Shown: positions 1 to 6,001 of the stretch, piece by piece
Layout of the letters: every line of letters starts with the position of its first letter
Position numbering within the stretch: position 1 is the first letter of the stretch
Assembly: GCA_031287505.1 (NCBI GenBank)
Contig: JAITSW010000249.1
Location: 1 to 6,383, forward strand
DNA: 6,383 nt
Direction of reading: 5' to 3'
DNA from: Propionibacteriaceae bacterium
GTDB taxonomy: Bacteria; Actinomycetota; Actinomycetes; Propionibacteriales; Propionibacteriaceae
Notes under the pieces: model-generated
What the model saw: the letters and a program-made list of their open reading frames with translations, nothing else
What the model was told of the DNA's origin: nothing
The model's database searches: none
Made by a program: the position numbers and the translations under genes

Positions 1-2
1 CC

Positions 3-119
3 GTCGCCCCAGGCTCGTTTGCCGGCGTCGTTTGCCGGGCAGCCTTGGCGGTGAAATCGGGCGGGCGAGGCAGAACAGGCGATCTGCCTGTGGAGATTCC
101 AGCACCGGGGCGTCGCTAA
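3..119 (+). CDS. Possible 3' end of an unidentified upstream gene (partial)
   Basis: One + frame is open from the window edge to a TAA at 117-119 and reads VAPGSFAGVVCRAALAVKSG followed by a short basic and proline-rich tail ending PAPGRR. Its composition is more protein-like than the arginine-rich competing frame that stays open to 178. I do not recognise a family, and 38 residues are too few to assign one. If real, it would lie about 60 bases upstream of the ApbE-like gene on the same strand. It could equally be a chance open frame in GC-rich DNA. Confidence 0.25.
   Translation, partial: VAPGSFAGVVCRAALAVKSGGRGRTGDLPVEIPAPGRR
15..38. repeat. Two-copy tandem repeat, 11-nt unit with 13-nt period
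   Basis: TCGTTTGCCGG occurs at 15-25 and again, identical, at 28-38, separated by two bases. It lies near the window edge, so further copies upstream cannot be excluded. It may sit inside the end of the upstream gene. A 13-nt period is not a multiple of three, which argues against a protein-level repeat. No function is evident. Confidence 0.6.
68..89. other. Small inverted repeat (7-bp stem, 8-nt loop)
   Basis: AGGCAGA (68-74) is the exact reverse complement of TCTGCCT (83-89), around an 8-base loop. No run of T follows on either side, so it does not look like a standard intrinsic terminator. It lies about 95 bases upstream of the ApbE-like start. It could be an RNA hairpin, part of a binding site, or chance. 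Confidence 0.35.
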
Positions 120-182
120 CTCATAGGAAATTCTTACAAGCCGTTAACGACGTTTCCAGACAAGCTCGCGTTGAATAAATGC

Positions 183-989
183 ATGTGGCAATCGGTTTTC
201 TTGAGCATGAACTCGTCAGTCACCATCCAAGGAAATGGGGGCAGACTTGACGAAGCTGTCATCGCGGCCAATCTGGAGTGCCAAAGGCTCAGTGGATTGT
301 GGTCTAGGTTTCGACCCGAAAGCCTCATATCCGAGCTCAACCGCGAACCCGATATTTGGCATAGCGTCGATGCGGACACCGCGAAGCTGCTTCAGGCGGC
401 AATTGATTATCAAAAGCTTACTTCAGGTGCCTTTGACGTGTGTTTTGGGGCAATCCGAGACATCCCCGCCCTGCAACGCGAAGCGGACTACTTCCGAGTT
501 CTCTCCGGCTCCCAAATCGGCCTAGGCGGAATTGCCAAGAGCTTCGCGGTAGAACGCGTGATCGAGATTCTGCGTGAATATGCGGTGGAATCTGCCCTGG
601 TGAATTTCGGGCAGTCTGCCATCGGAGTTTTGGGTGAACCTGAAAGCGGCGACTCTTGGAGGGTTGGCATTCACGGGCCGGAACCGGCTCAGGCAGTCAA
701 TTCGCCCACTCTCGCGCTTAGGGAAGGCTTCATTTCTATATCGGGCAACTACGAAGCCCCCAGCGCACAAGGCAGCCATATTCGAGATCCGCGGACGGGA
801 AACCCCGCCAATTCCGCCCTTCGCTCGGTAACGGTGATTTCTGATGACAGCTGCCTGGCAAAAGCCATATCAACCGCGATGATAGTGATGGGAGTCGGCG
901 AAGGCCTTGATTTCCAGCGCGAAGTCGGCGGATTTGAAGCCGTCTTCATCGAAGATTCAAACGAGCTGATTTGCACCCCGGGCCTCTAG
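183..989 (+). CDS. Divergent ApbE-like protein (FAD:protein FMN transferase family)
   Basis: ApbE enzymes split FAD and attach FMN to a Thr or Ser of target flavoproteins. Recognisable family blocks, numbered from a TTG at 171, are SRFRPESLISELNR (45-58), LTSGAFDV (83-90), LGGIAKSFAVERV (118-130), SGNYE (191-195) and HIRDPRTG (203-210). There is no signal peptide or lipobox, so a cytoplasmic form is likely; about 270 residues is short because of this. Several key positions differ. The usual DLGGIAKG is GLGGIAKS, the GG after the VN strand is GQ (147-148), and the metal-binding Asp of the C-terminal AD...T motif is Lys231, with Thr235 kept. The family call is firm, but activity is doubtful. 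The start is unsettled. ATG 183 places a fitting VFLSMNSSVTI strand, TTG 171 and ATG 207 are in frame, and none has a good Shine-Dalgarno. The stop is TAG. Confidence 0.8.
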   Translation: MWQSVFLSMNSSVTIQGNGGRLDEAVIAANLECQRLSGLWSRFRPESLISELNREPDIWHSVDADTAKLLQAAIDYQKLTSGAFDVCFGAIRDIPALQREADYFRVLSGSQIGLGGIAKSFAVERVIEILREYAVESALVNFGQSAIGVLGEPESGDSWRVGIHGPEPAQAVNSPTLALREGFISISGNYEAPSAQGSHIRDPRTGNPANSALRSVTVISDDSCLAKAISTAMIVMGVGEGLDFQREVGGFEAVFIEDSNELICTPGL

Positions 990-1140
990 CCGCGAGTTCA
1001 CCTAGCCTATCGGCCCGTTATCCGCGCAGCATTTGACGGTGGATGCGAACCGGCAATCACGCGTGTCTGGGATATCGTTTACACAAATTGCGGCCAGCGT
1101 GGATGTTGGTTGCGAGCAAGACCCACACAGGAGAACGACT
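990..1140. other. Intergenic gap between the ApbE-like and GlcG/HbpS-like genes
   Basis: About 150 bases without a convincing gene. A TTG at 1033 would extend the downstream reading frame by 36 residues, but that stretch has no family resemblance, and a good ribosome site precedes ATG 1141. TTTACA at 1078-1083 resembles a -35 box, but only a weak -10-like GATGTT (1102-1107) follows at 18 bases. No terminator-like hairpin with a T-run was seen after the ApbE-like stop. Confidence 0.4.
1129..1133 (+). promoter_or_regulatory. Shine-Dalgarno that fixes the GlcG/HbpS-like start
   Basis: AGGAG lies 7 bases before ATG 1141. It supports this start over the upstream in-frame TTG at 1033. Confidence 0.75.
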
Positions 1141-1578
1141 ATGAATCTCACCGCCATATTGGACGCAATGGAAGCCACAGCGACGGCGGCCTATGAAGAA
1201 CACGGCAACGGCCCGTCGCATGGCACCGCTTCGGTTCAAGTGCGCGATGCCGATATCGAGAACCAGTGGAACACGTCTTTGCGTTTGATCGGAGAGTACT
1301 TCGCGCTCCCCGGCGAGCTAAATGGCCGCGTCGTCAACGAAGGTGAGAATACCGATGCCCATGTTGCCCAGAAGATTGCCTACGCCCGGCGCAACAAGAC
1401 AAATTCTGGCGCATCGATCCGCGAACTTCTCGGCAACGAATCCCCGTGGCGGGGCGCTGTGATCAGCGCGGACGGCAACTGTATCTGCGGTTTCAGCGGT
1501 TATCCAGACGAACTCGTCGACGTGCAGATCTCTTCGGCGGGCATCGCCGAATACGAGCGCCAGGTTGCGCAGGGCTAA
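1141..1578 (+). CDS. Small GlcG/HbpS-like protein (heme-binding/DUF336-type fold, tentative)
   Basis: A 145-residue soluble protein with no signal peptide or membrane segment. The C-terminal half matches the layout of GlcG/HbpS/PduO-C-terminal proteins. The helix DAHVAQKIAYARRNKTNSG (72-90) resembles the S-x-D-I-A-x-x-K-A-x-T-A helix. GAVISADGNCICGFSG (105-120) resembles the G-G-V-P-I...dG..iGa.GvSG hairpin. PDELVDVQISSAGIAEYE (122-139) resembles the closing D-E-x-x-A-x-A-G helix. The N-terminal LTAILDAMEATATAAYEE fits the first helix. Family members bind or degrade heme or act as small sensors, but the substrate here cannot be read from sequence. The match is by pattern, not by signature residues, so a related PAS-like fold is possible. 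It follows the ApbE-like gene by 151 bases on the same strand. Its TAA overlaps the hisA stop on the other strand. Confidence 0.5.
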   Translation: MNLTAILDAMEATATAAYEEHGNGPSHGTASVQVRDADIENQWNTSLRLIGEYFALPGELNGRVVNEGENTDAHVAQKIAYARRNKTNSGASIRELLGNESPWRGAVISADGNCICGFSGYPDELVDVQISSAGIAEYERQVAQG

Positions 1579-2309
1579 TCGCCGTAATCGCCGCCAAGCC
1601 CCAGGGCTTCTTCCAAGGTGAAGTTGCCCAGATACAGCGCGGTGCCGATTATGGCCCCCCTTACCCCGATGCGGGTGAGGTTTGCCAAGCTCGCAAGATC
1701 AGCCAGCGAAGAGATACCGCCACTGGCCACCACCTGGGCGTCCGTGCGGGCGCACACATGCTTGAGCAGCTCGATATTCGGGCCGCGCAGCATCCCGTCA
1801 GAGTTCACGTCGGTCACGACGAAACACTGGCAGCCGGCCTGGTTCAGGCGTTCGAGGGCCAAATCCAGGTCATCTGCTGTTTGCACCCAGCCGCGGGTCG
1901 CCAATTTGCCGTCTTTAACGTCCAGTGCGATAGCCACCCTTTCGCCATATTCTTTGAGGACGCTAGCTGCCCACTCCGGCTTTTCAACAGCGGCGGTACC
2001 GATATTCACACGCTTGCAGCCGGTGGCAAAGGCCCGCTCCAGGCTCGCGTCGTCGCGAATACCGCCTGTGAGTTCCACATTGATATCCAACTCGGCAACG
2101 ATTTCCGCAGCGATCAGCGCATTTGAGCCCCGTCCAAAAGCTTGATCGAGATCTACCAGATGCAGCCATTTTGCGCCCGCAGCCTGCCAACGCCTAGCGG
2201 CTGCCAGCGGCTCCCCGAATACCTTCTGCGAGCCTGCCACACCTTGGACAAGCTGCACGGCTTGCCCGCCTTGCATATCAACCGCCGGTAAAAGCTCTAG
2301 TCTGCCCAT
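1575..2309 (-). CDS. hisA: Phosphoribosyl isomerase HisA, PriA type
   Basis: HisA isomerises ProFAR to PRFAR in histidine synthesis. The actinobacterial PriA form also performs the TrpF step. The protein is a 244-residue beta/alpha barrel, the usual length. It shows LLPAVD with Asp11 (catalytic), HLVDLDQAFGRGSN (50-63), GGIRDD (82-87), Asp130, the PriA loop RGW (139-141), VVTDVNSDG with Thr166 and catalytic Asp171, SGGIS (196-200) and GAIIGTALY. Two positions are unusual. Gln19 replaces the Arg of the VRLVQG strand, and Thr81 replaces Ser in ELSGGIRDD. In Streptomyces PriA, as I recall, Ser81Thr abolishes the TrpF activity but keeps HisA, so this copy may be HisA-only or weakened. It is the last gene of the operon, 9 bases after hisH, starts with ATG and ends with TAG. 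It overlaps the convergent gene by 4 bases. Confidence 0.95.
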   Translation of the reverse strand: MGRLELLPAVDMQGGQAVQLVQGVAGSQKVFGEPLAAARRWQAAGAKWLHLVDLDQAFGRGSNALIAAEIVAELDINVELTGGIRDDASLERAFATGCKRVNIGTAAVEKPEWAASVLKEYGERVAIALDVKDGKLATRGWVQTADDLDLALERLNQAGCQCFVVTDVNSDGMLRGPNIELLKHVCARTDAQVVASGGISSLADLASLANLTRIGVRGAIIGTALYLGNFTLEEALGLGGDYGD

Positions 2310-2318
2310 AACGCCCGC

Positions 2319-2930
2319 CTACAGTGTTGCCACCCAGTTGCGCAACAGCTGGGCGCCGGCAGCGCCGGATTTTTCGGGATGGAACTGAGTGCTCCAAAGA
2401 GCACCATACTCGACGGCTGAGACAAAACGCCCGCCCCCGTAATCAGTCCAGGTGACTTTGGCGTCCCCACCTAACCCAGTGCGCACGGCATAGGAGTGGA
2501 CGAAGTAAAACCGCTCCCTTGCCGCGCCCTCAAAGAGCTTGGAATCTGCGGCCGGCTCAACGGTATTCCATCCCATGTGCGGCAAGACGTCCGCTTGCAA
2601 GCGTTCCACGGTGCCGGGCAACAAGCCCAAGCCGGTAGCGCTGACACCGTGTTCCACCCCGGCTTCAAAGAGCACCTGATGGCCAACGCAGATACCCAGG
2701 ACAGGCTTCTCTTCAGCAAGCCGAGCCGCAATTACCCCATCTCCGCCAACGGCCAAGAGGCTAGCCATACAGGCTGAAAACGCGCCGACGCCGGGGACAA
2801 CCAGGCCATCTGCGGCTAGGCAGATATCAGCATCCGCGCTAAGCGCCACCGTCGCCCCGGCGGCAGCCACCGCCCGGGTGGCGGAATGCACATTGCCAGA
2901 ACCGTAGTCGAGGACGGCCACGTGTTTCAC
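2319..2930 (-). CDS. hisH: Imidazole glycerol phosphate synthase, glutamine amidotransferase subunit HisH
   Basis: HisH hydrolyses glutamine and passes ammonia to HisF, which cyclises PRFAR to imidazoleglycerol phosphate and AICAR. The product has 203 residues, typical length. It begins with [13 protein letters not shown] (4-16), then the oxyanion-strand PGVGAF (46-51) and the nucleophile elbow GICVGHQ with Cys81. It continues with HMGWNTV (118-124), FYFVHSYAV (141-149) and QFHPEKSG with His184 and Glu186, so the catalytic triad is complete. His84 sits where HisH usually has Met (G-x-C-x-G-M-Q); His is common there in other class I amidotransferases. The start is GTG and overlaps the hisB TGA as GTGA, so it is probably translationally coupled. 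AAAGG precedes it. HisF is not in the window. Confidence 0.95.
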   Translation of the reverse strand: MKHVAVLDYGSGNVHSATRAVAAAGATVALSADADICLAADGLVVPGVGAFSACMASLLAVGGDGVIAARLAEEKPVLGICVGHQVLFEAGVEHGVSATGLGLLPGTVERLQADVLPHMGWNTVEPAADSKLFEGAARERFYFVHSYAVRTGLGGDAKVTWTDYGGGRFVSAVEYGALWSTQFHPEKSGAAGAQLLRNWVATL

Positions 2931-3544
2931 AAAGCGCCTTTGGTGGAGGGGATAATGCCCGCAATACGCGGCACCGGAGCGAGAGCGTCACGCAGGGCCA
3001 CCGCCACCGCCTTGAACTGGGCTTCGACAATGTGGTGGGGATCGCGTCCGGCAAGCAGCCGCACATGTAGGCAAATCCCGGCATTCAAGGCGAACGCCTC
3101 AAAGACGTGCTGGGTCATAGAGCCGTTATAAGGCACTCCGGAACCGCCGATTTGGGCATATTGCTGCCCTTGGGGCTCTCCGGAAATCACCGCGTACGGA
3201 CGTCCGGCCAAATCGACAACCGCCTGCGCTAAAGCCTCATCCAACGGAACGGCGGCATCGGCAAAGCGCCGGATACCCGCCTTATCTCCGAGAGCCTCTT
3301 TGAGAGCTTGCCCCAACACGATGGCAGTGTCTTCAATGCTGTGGTGGGCGTCAATGTGCAGGTCGCCGGCAGTCTCAACCTTGAGATCGATCAAAGAGTG
3401 TTTGGCCAGCGCCGTCAGCATGTGGTCGTAAAAACCCACGCCAGTCGAAATAGTGGATTGCCCCGTGCCGTCTAGATTGAGCCAGACATTGACATTCGAC
3501 TCGCCGGTAACCCGGCTGAGCTGGGCTATACGCGCGCCACTCAT
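2927..3544 (-). CDS. hisB: Imidazoleglycerol-phosphate dehydratase HisB
   Basis: HisB dehydrates imidazoleglycerol phosphate to imidazole-acetol phosphate, using Mn and working as a large oligomer. The 205-residue, monofunctional form (no phosphatase domain) is complete. Metal and substrate motifs are FYDHML (38-43, His41), [11 protein letters not shown] (65-75, His67, His68, Glu71), QHVFEAFA (145-152, His146) and [11 protein letters not shown] (168-178, His170, His171, Glu174). The C-terminal IIPSTKG is also present. A strong Shine-Dalgarno (GGAGGAG) precedes ATG 3544. Its ATG overlaps the TGA that ends the original hisC frame, though the present hisC product stops 113 bases earlier. The TGA stop overlaps the hisH start. 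Confidence 0.96.
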   Translation of the reverse strand: MSGARIAQLSRVTGESNVNVWLNLDGTGQSTISTGVGFYDHMLTALAKHSLIDLKVETAGDLHIDAHHSIEDTAIVLGQALKEALGDKAGIRRFADAAVPLDEALAQAVVDLAGRPYAVISGEPQGQQYAQIGGSGVPYNGSMTQHVFEAFALNAGICLHVRLLAGRDPHHIVEAQFKAVAVALRDALAPVPRIAGIIPSTKGAL

Positions 3545-4635
3545 TTGATCTCCTCCAATACTTCTTCGAGCGCCAAGAAGAAGACCTCAGTCTCCACCGG
3601 GGTGCCCGCCGATACCCGCAGCCAGCCGCCAGGGCCGACGTCGCGCACTAATACACCTTAGGCCAAAAGCCGCTCCCACACAGCATGCCCGTCGCCGAAC
3701 TTCACAACCAAAACAAAATTGGCGTCAGAGGGAATCACCTCGACCCCGAGTTTAGGGAGCCTGCGGAGCATTTCGTCGCGAACGGTGCGTAAAAGCGCCA
3801 CTTGGGCCAGCATCTCGCCGGTATGCGCCAAGGCAACATTGGCCAATACCTGCGACTGGGTGGAGAGGTGATATGGCAAACGGATAATACGGCAAGCGTC
3901 AACTATGGCTTCAGCTGCGGCAAGGTAGCCCACCCGGCCTCCGGCTAGCGCAAATGCCTTACTCATCGTGCGCAAAACCACCACATTCGGGTAATCGCCA
4001 AGCAGGTTGAGCGCTGTGTTTTCCGGGTGCGCGGAGAACTCGTGATAGGCCTCATCCGCCACCACTATGGCCTGGGCCGCAGACGCGATGGCGCGGATGG
4101 CCGCTAGCGGCGTCGACGTTCCCGTTGGATTGTTGGGGCTGTCAATTACCACCACCGCAGGTTGGTGCCGGGCTATCGCGGCCAATGCCCCGTCCAGGTC
4201 GACGGTGAAATCTGCCGCCCTGGGCACCGTCACATATTCGCTGTGGGTATTACGCGCATACTCGGGGTACATCGAATAGGTCGGGGTGAAAGAGAGCACC
4301 TTGCGCCCCGGCCCGGCAAATGCGCCAAGCACATGCGCCATCACCTCATTGGAGCCGTTAGCCGCCCACACATTCGCGGCATCCAGGCCAAAACCCAGAT
4401 ACCCTGCCAGGGAAGTCCGCAAATCTAACGCTTCCCGGTCTGGGTAGCGGTTGACGCTCTTCGCGGCGCGTGAAATAGCCGCAGCCATATCGGCAATGAC
4501 CGCATCGGAGGGGGGAAACGGATTCTCGTTTGTGTTTAGGCACACTGGCACGTCCAACTGTGGCGCGCCATAAGGCTTTTGCCCTACCAGCTCTGGGCGC
4601 AAGGGCAAATCGGAAAGCGTTAATCCCGAACTCAT
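3541..4635 (-). pseudogene. hisC: Histidinol-phosphate aminotransferase hisC, interrupted by an in-frame TAA
   Basis: HisC is a PLP enzyme that transaminates imidazole-acetol phosphate with glutamate to give histidinol phosphate. The first 325 codons are intact: LNTNENPFPPS (33-43), NRYPD (62-66), NGSNE (93-97), SPNNPTG (166-172, Asn169), ADEAYHEF (193-200, Asp194), TMSKAFALAGGRVGY with PLP Lys226 and Arg234. Codon 326 is TAA (3658-3660). In the same frame the sequence continues as [20 protein letters not shown] and about 18 more codons to a TGA at 3541-3543, the normal HisC ending. The lost part holds the Arg in LRVSAGT (codon 340), equivalent to the substrate-carboxylate Arg386 of aspartate aminotransferase, so the 325-residue product is probably inactive. 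One base change would restore Gln, Lys or Glu. A sequencing error is possible. ATG overlaps the hisD stop. Confidence 0.85.
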
Positions 4636-5939
4636 TCGCCCCTCCTCACCGTTGCCGCGAAAGCGTGTGCCGGCAGGTCTTCGGCCACTCCAAATCGCTC
4701 GACCACGTCGGCAACCCGCAACAGGGCTTCTTTGGAGTAATCGACGACGTGTATCGTCCGCATAAAACTCCGCACGGTGAGCCCGGACGCAAAGGCGGCG
4801 GTGCCGGAGGTGGGCAGGACGTGAGTGCTGCCCGCAGTGTAATCCCCCAGCGGTACCGGCGAATACGGGCCGACGAAAATTGCCCCGGCGTTTTGAACCG
4901 ACGCGGCGATCTGCGCGGCATTGGCCGTCTGGATTTCTAGGTGCTCGGCAGCGTAGGCGTCCACCACTTGCAGTCCCTGCTCCAGATCCCGCACCAAGAT
5001 TGCCGCCGATTGCGGACCAGTCAAGGCGGTGGTGACTCTTTCGATATGTTTGGTCGCCGCCACCTGTTGCCCTATCTGCGCGTTGACAGCGGTGATCAAC
5101 TCCGAACTATCAGTCACCAGGACCGATGCCGCCATCGGGTCGTGCTCGGCCTGCGAGATCAGATCAGCTGCCACATAGGCCGGGTTGGCATCCGCGTCAG
5201 CCAAGATGGCTATCTCGGTGGGCCCGGCCTCAGAATCGATGCCGACAACCCCGCGCAGCAAACGTTTTGCCGCCACAACGAAGATGTTTCCCGGGCCGGT
5301 CACCAGATCGACGGCTTCGCAAAGACCGGGGACACCGTAGGCGAACATCGCAATGGCTTGCGCTCCCCCAACGGCATAAACCTCGTCTACGCCAAGGAGC
5401 GCGCACATAGCCAGCACCGTCGGGTGCGGCAGCCCGCCAAATTCCTTTTGGGGCGGCGAGGCAACGGCAATAGAGCTCACCCGCGCCACCTGTGCGGGGA
5501 TAACGTTCATCAAAACACTGGAGGCCAACGGGGCGAGCCCGCCCGGCGCATAGAGCCCGACTCGCCGCACCGGGACCGTCCGCACCGAAACCCGGGCCCC
5601 GGCATCTGGCGCAACATGCTGTTCTGGCGCCCACCCTTCAGCCAAGGCCACCTGGCGACGTCGCCCAATAGCCACCTCAAAAGCCTGTTTGAGCTGCGGG
5701 TCAAGCTGGTCAAGGCTGCGTTGCAGATCGGCGGCGGCGACCCGGAAATTACTCGGAACTACCCCATCGAAACGCTTGGAATACTCTGCCAGAGCCGCAA
5801 CCCCGCGCTCGCGGATGCCGGCAGCCAGCGGGCGTACCAGCTGGACAGCTTCTTCAACATCGAGCTCTCCCCTGGGCATTAGTGCCCGATAGCCAGCGTC
5901 GATATCGCGAAAGTCAATGGTCTGCAGCACAAGAGCCAA
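4632..5939 (-). CDS. hisD: Histidinol dehydrogenase HisD
   Basis: HisD oxidises histidinol to histidine in two NAD-dependent steps with a zinc ion. The product from TTG 5939 has 435 residues, the family norm. Motifs in order are VGLYAPGGLAPLASSVLMNV (127-146), GGAQAIAMFAYG (191-202), VTGPGNIFV (213-221), GIDSEAGPTEI (233-243), SQAEHD with Gln263 and His266, AEHLE with Glu332 and His333, GDYTAGSTHVLPTSG with Asp366, and LPAHA with His425. The zinc ligands (Gln263, His266, Asp366, His425) and the Glu-His catalytic pair match E. coli HisD at a constant offset of 6 or so. The frame is open far upstream, but that stretch is antisense to the divergent gene and has no HisD similarity. AGGAGGTGA fixes the TTG start. 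It is first in the operon. The hisC ribosome site lies inside its last codons, and its TGA overlaps the hisC ATG. Confidence 0.97.
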   Translation of the reverse strand: MALVLQTIDFRDIDAGYRALMPRGELDVEEAVQLVRPLAAGIRERGVAALAEYSKRFDGVVPSNFRVAAADLQRSLDQLDPQLKQAFEVAIGRRRQVALAEGWAPEQHVAPDAGARVSVRTVPVRRVGLYAPGGLAPLASSVLMNVIPAQVARVSSIAVASPPQKEFGGLPHPTVLAMCALLGVDEVYAVGGAQAIAMFAYGVPGLCEAVDLVTGPGNIFVVAAKRLLRGVVGIDSEAGPTEIAILADADANPAYVAADLISQAEHDPMAASVLVTDSSELITAVNAQIGQQVAATKHIERVTTALTGPQSAAILVRDLEQGLQVVDAYAAEHLEIQTANAAQIAASVQNAGAIFVGPYSPVPLGDYTAGSTHVLPTSGTAAFASGLTVRSFMRTIHVVDYSKEALLRVADVVERFGVAEDLPAHAFAATVRRGE

Positions 5940-5946
5940 GTTTACT

Positions 5947-5956
5947 TCACCTCCTT
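5947..5956 (-). promoter_or_regulatory. Strong Shine-Dalgarno deciding the hisD TTG start
   Basis: On the - strand AAGGAGGTGA sits just before AAGTAAAC-TTG, about 10 bases from AGGAGG to the start codon. It is a near-perfect match to the 16S rRNA tail and identifies the TTG at 5939-5937 as the likely start. Confidence 0.8.
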
Positions 5957-5977
5957 GCCTCAGTTGTCCAAGGCAAG
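5954..5977 (-). promoter_or_regulatory. Inverted repeat overlapping the hisD Shine-Dalgarno
   Basis: CTTGCCT (5954-5960) and AGGCAAG (5971-5977) are exact reverse complements around a 10-base spacer. In the hisD leader RNA the 3' arm AGGCAAG runs directly into GAGGTGA, so the hairpin would bury the first bases of the ribosome site. A competing pairing (CCTTG with CAAGG) is possible. It may be a translational switch, a protein binding site, or chance. Confidence 0.4.
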
Positions 5978-5987
5978 ACTTAGTTTC

Positions 5988-6001
5988 CGCAGCTAACTGC
6001 G
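5988..6001. promoter_or_regulatory. 14-bp palindrome between divergent hisD and DUF554 genes
   Basis: CGCAG-CTAA-CTGCG has 5-bp perfect arms and a 4-base centre. It sits in the middle of the 82-base divergent interval, where an operator for either gene would be expected. I cannot assign a regulator. No well-matched -35/-10 pair could be fixed around it on either strand. Confidence 0.4.

Noticed and set aside
40..170. Riboswitch (FMN or cobalamin) upstream of the ApbE-like gene
   Set aside because: GGTGAAATC at 51-59 recalls FMN or B12 elements, but the other conserved boxes are absent and the spacing does not fit.
2..178. Second + frame open from the window edge to 178
   Set aside because: It is strongly Arg-rich, overlaps the ApbE-like start and has no protein-like features; it is likely a shadow frame.
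1033..1140. 36-residue N-terminal extension of the GlcG/HbpS-like protein from TTG 1033
   Set aside because: ATG 1141 has AGGAG at 7-base spacing and begins right at the first expected helix; the extension looks non-coding.
1446..2126. 226-codon + strand frame opposite hisA, and a second one at 1618-2145
   Set aside because: Both are antisense to the well-supported hisA, with no family resemblance and no ribosome site.
3541..3660. Stop-codon reassignment or selenocysteine/pyrrolysine-type recoding in hisC
   Set aside because: The codon is TAA, which is not used for those amino acids, and TAA, TAG and TGA all end other intact genes here. The position has no catalytic role that would call for a special residue.
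4941..5882. Long + strand open frame (313 codons) opposite hisD
   Set aside because: It lies wholly inside the clear HisD coding region, has no recognisable domains and has a His/Arg/Pro-rich composition typical of an antisense shadow.
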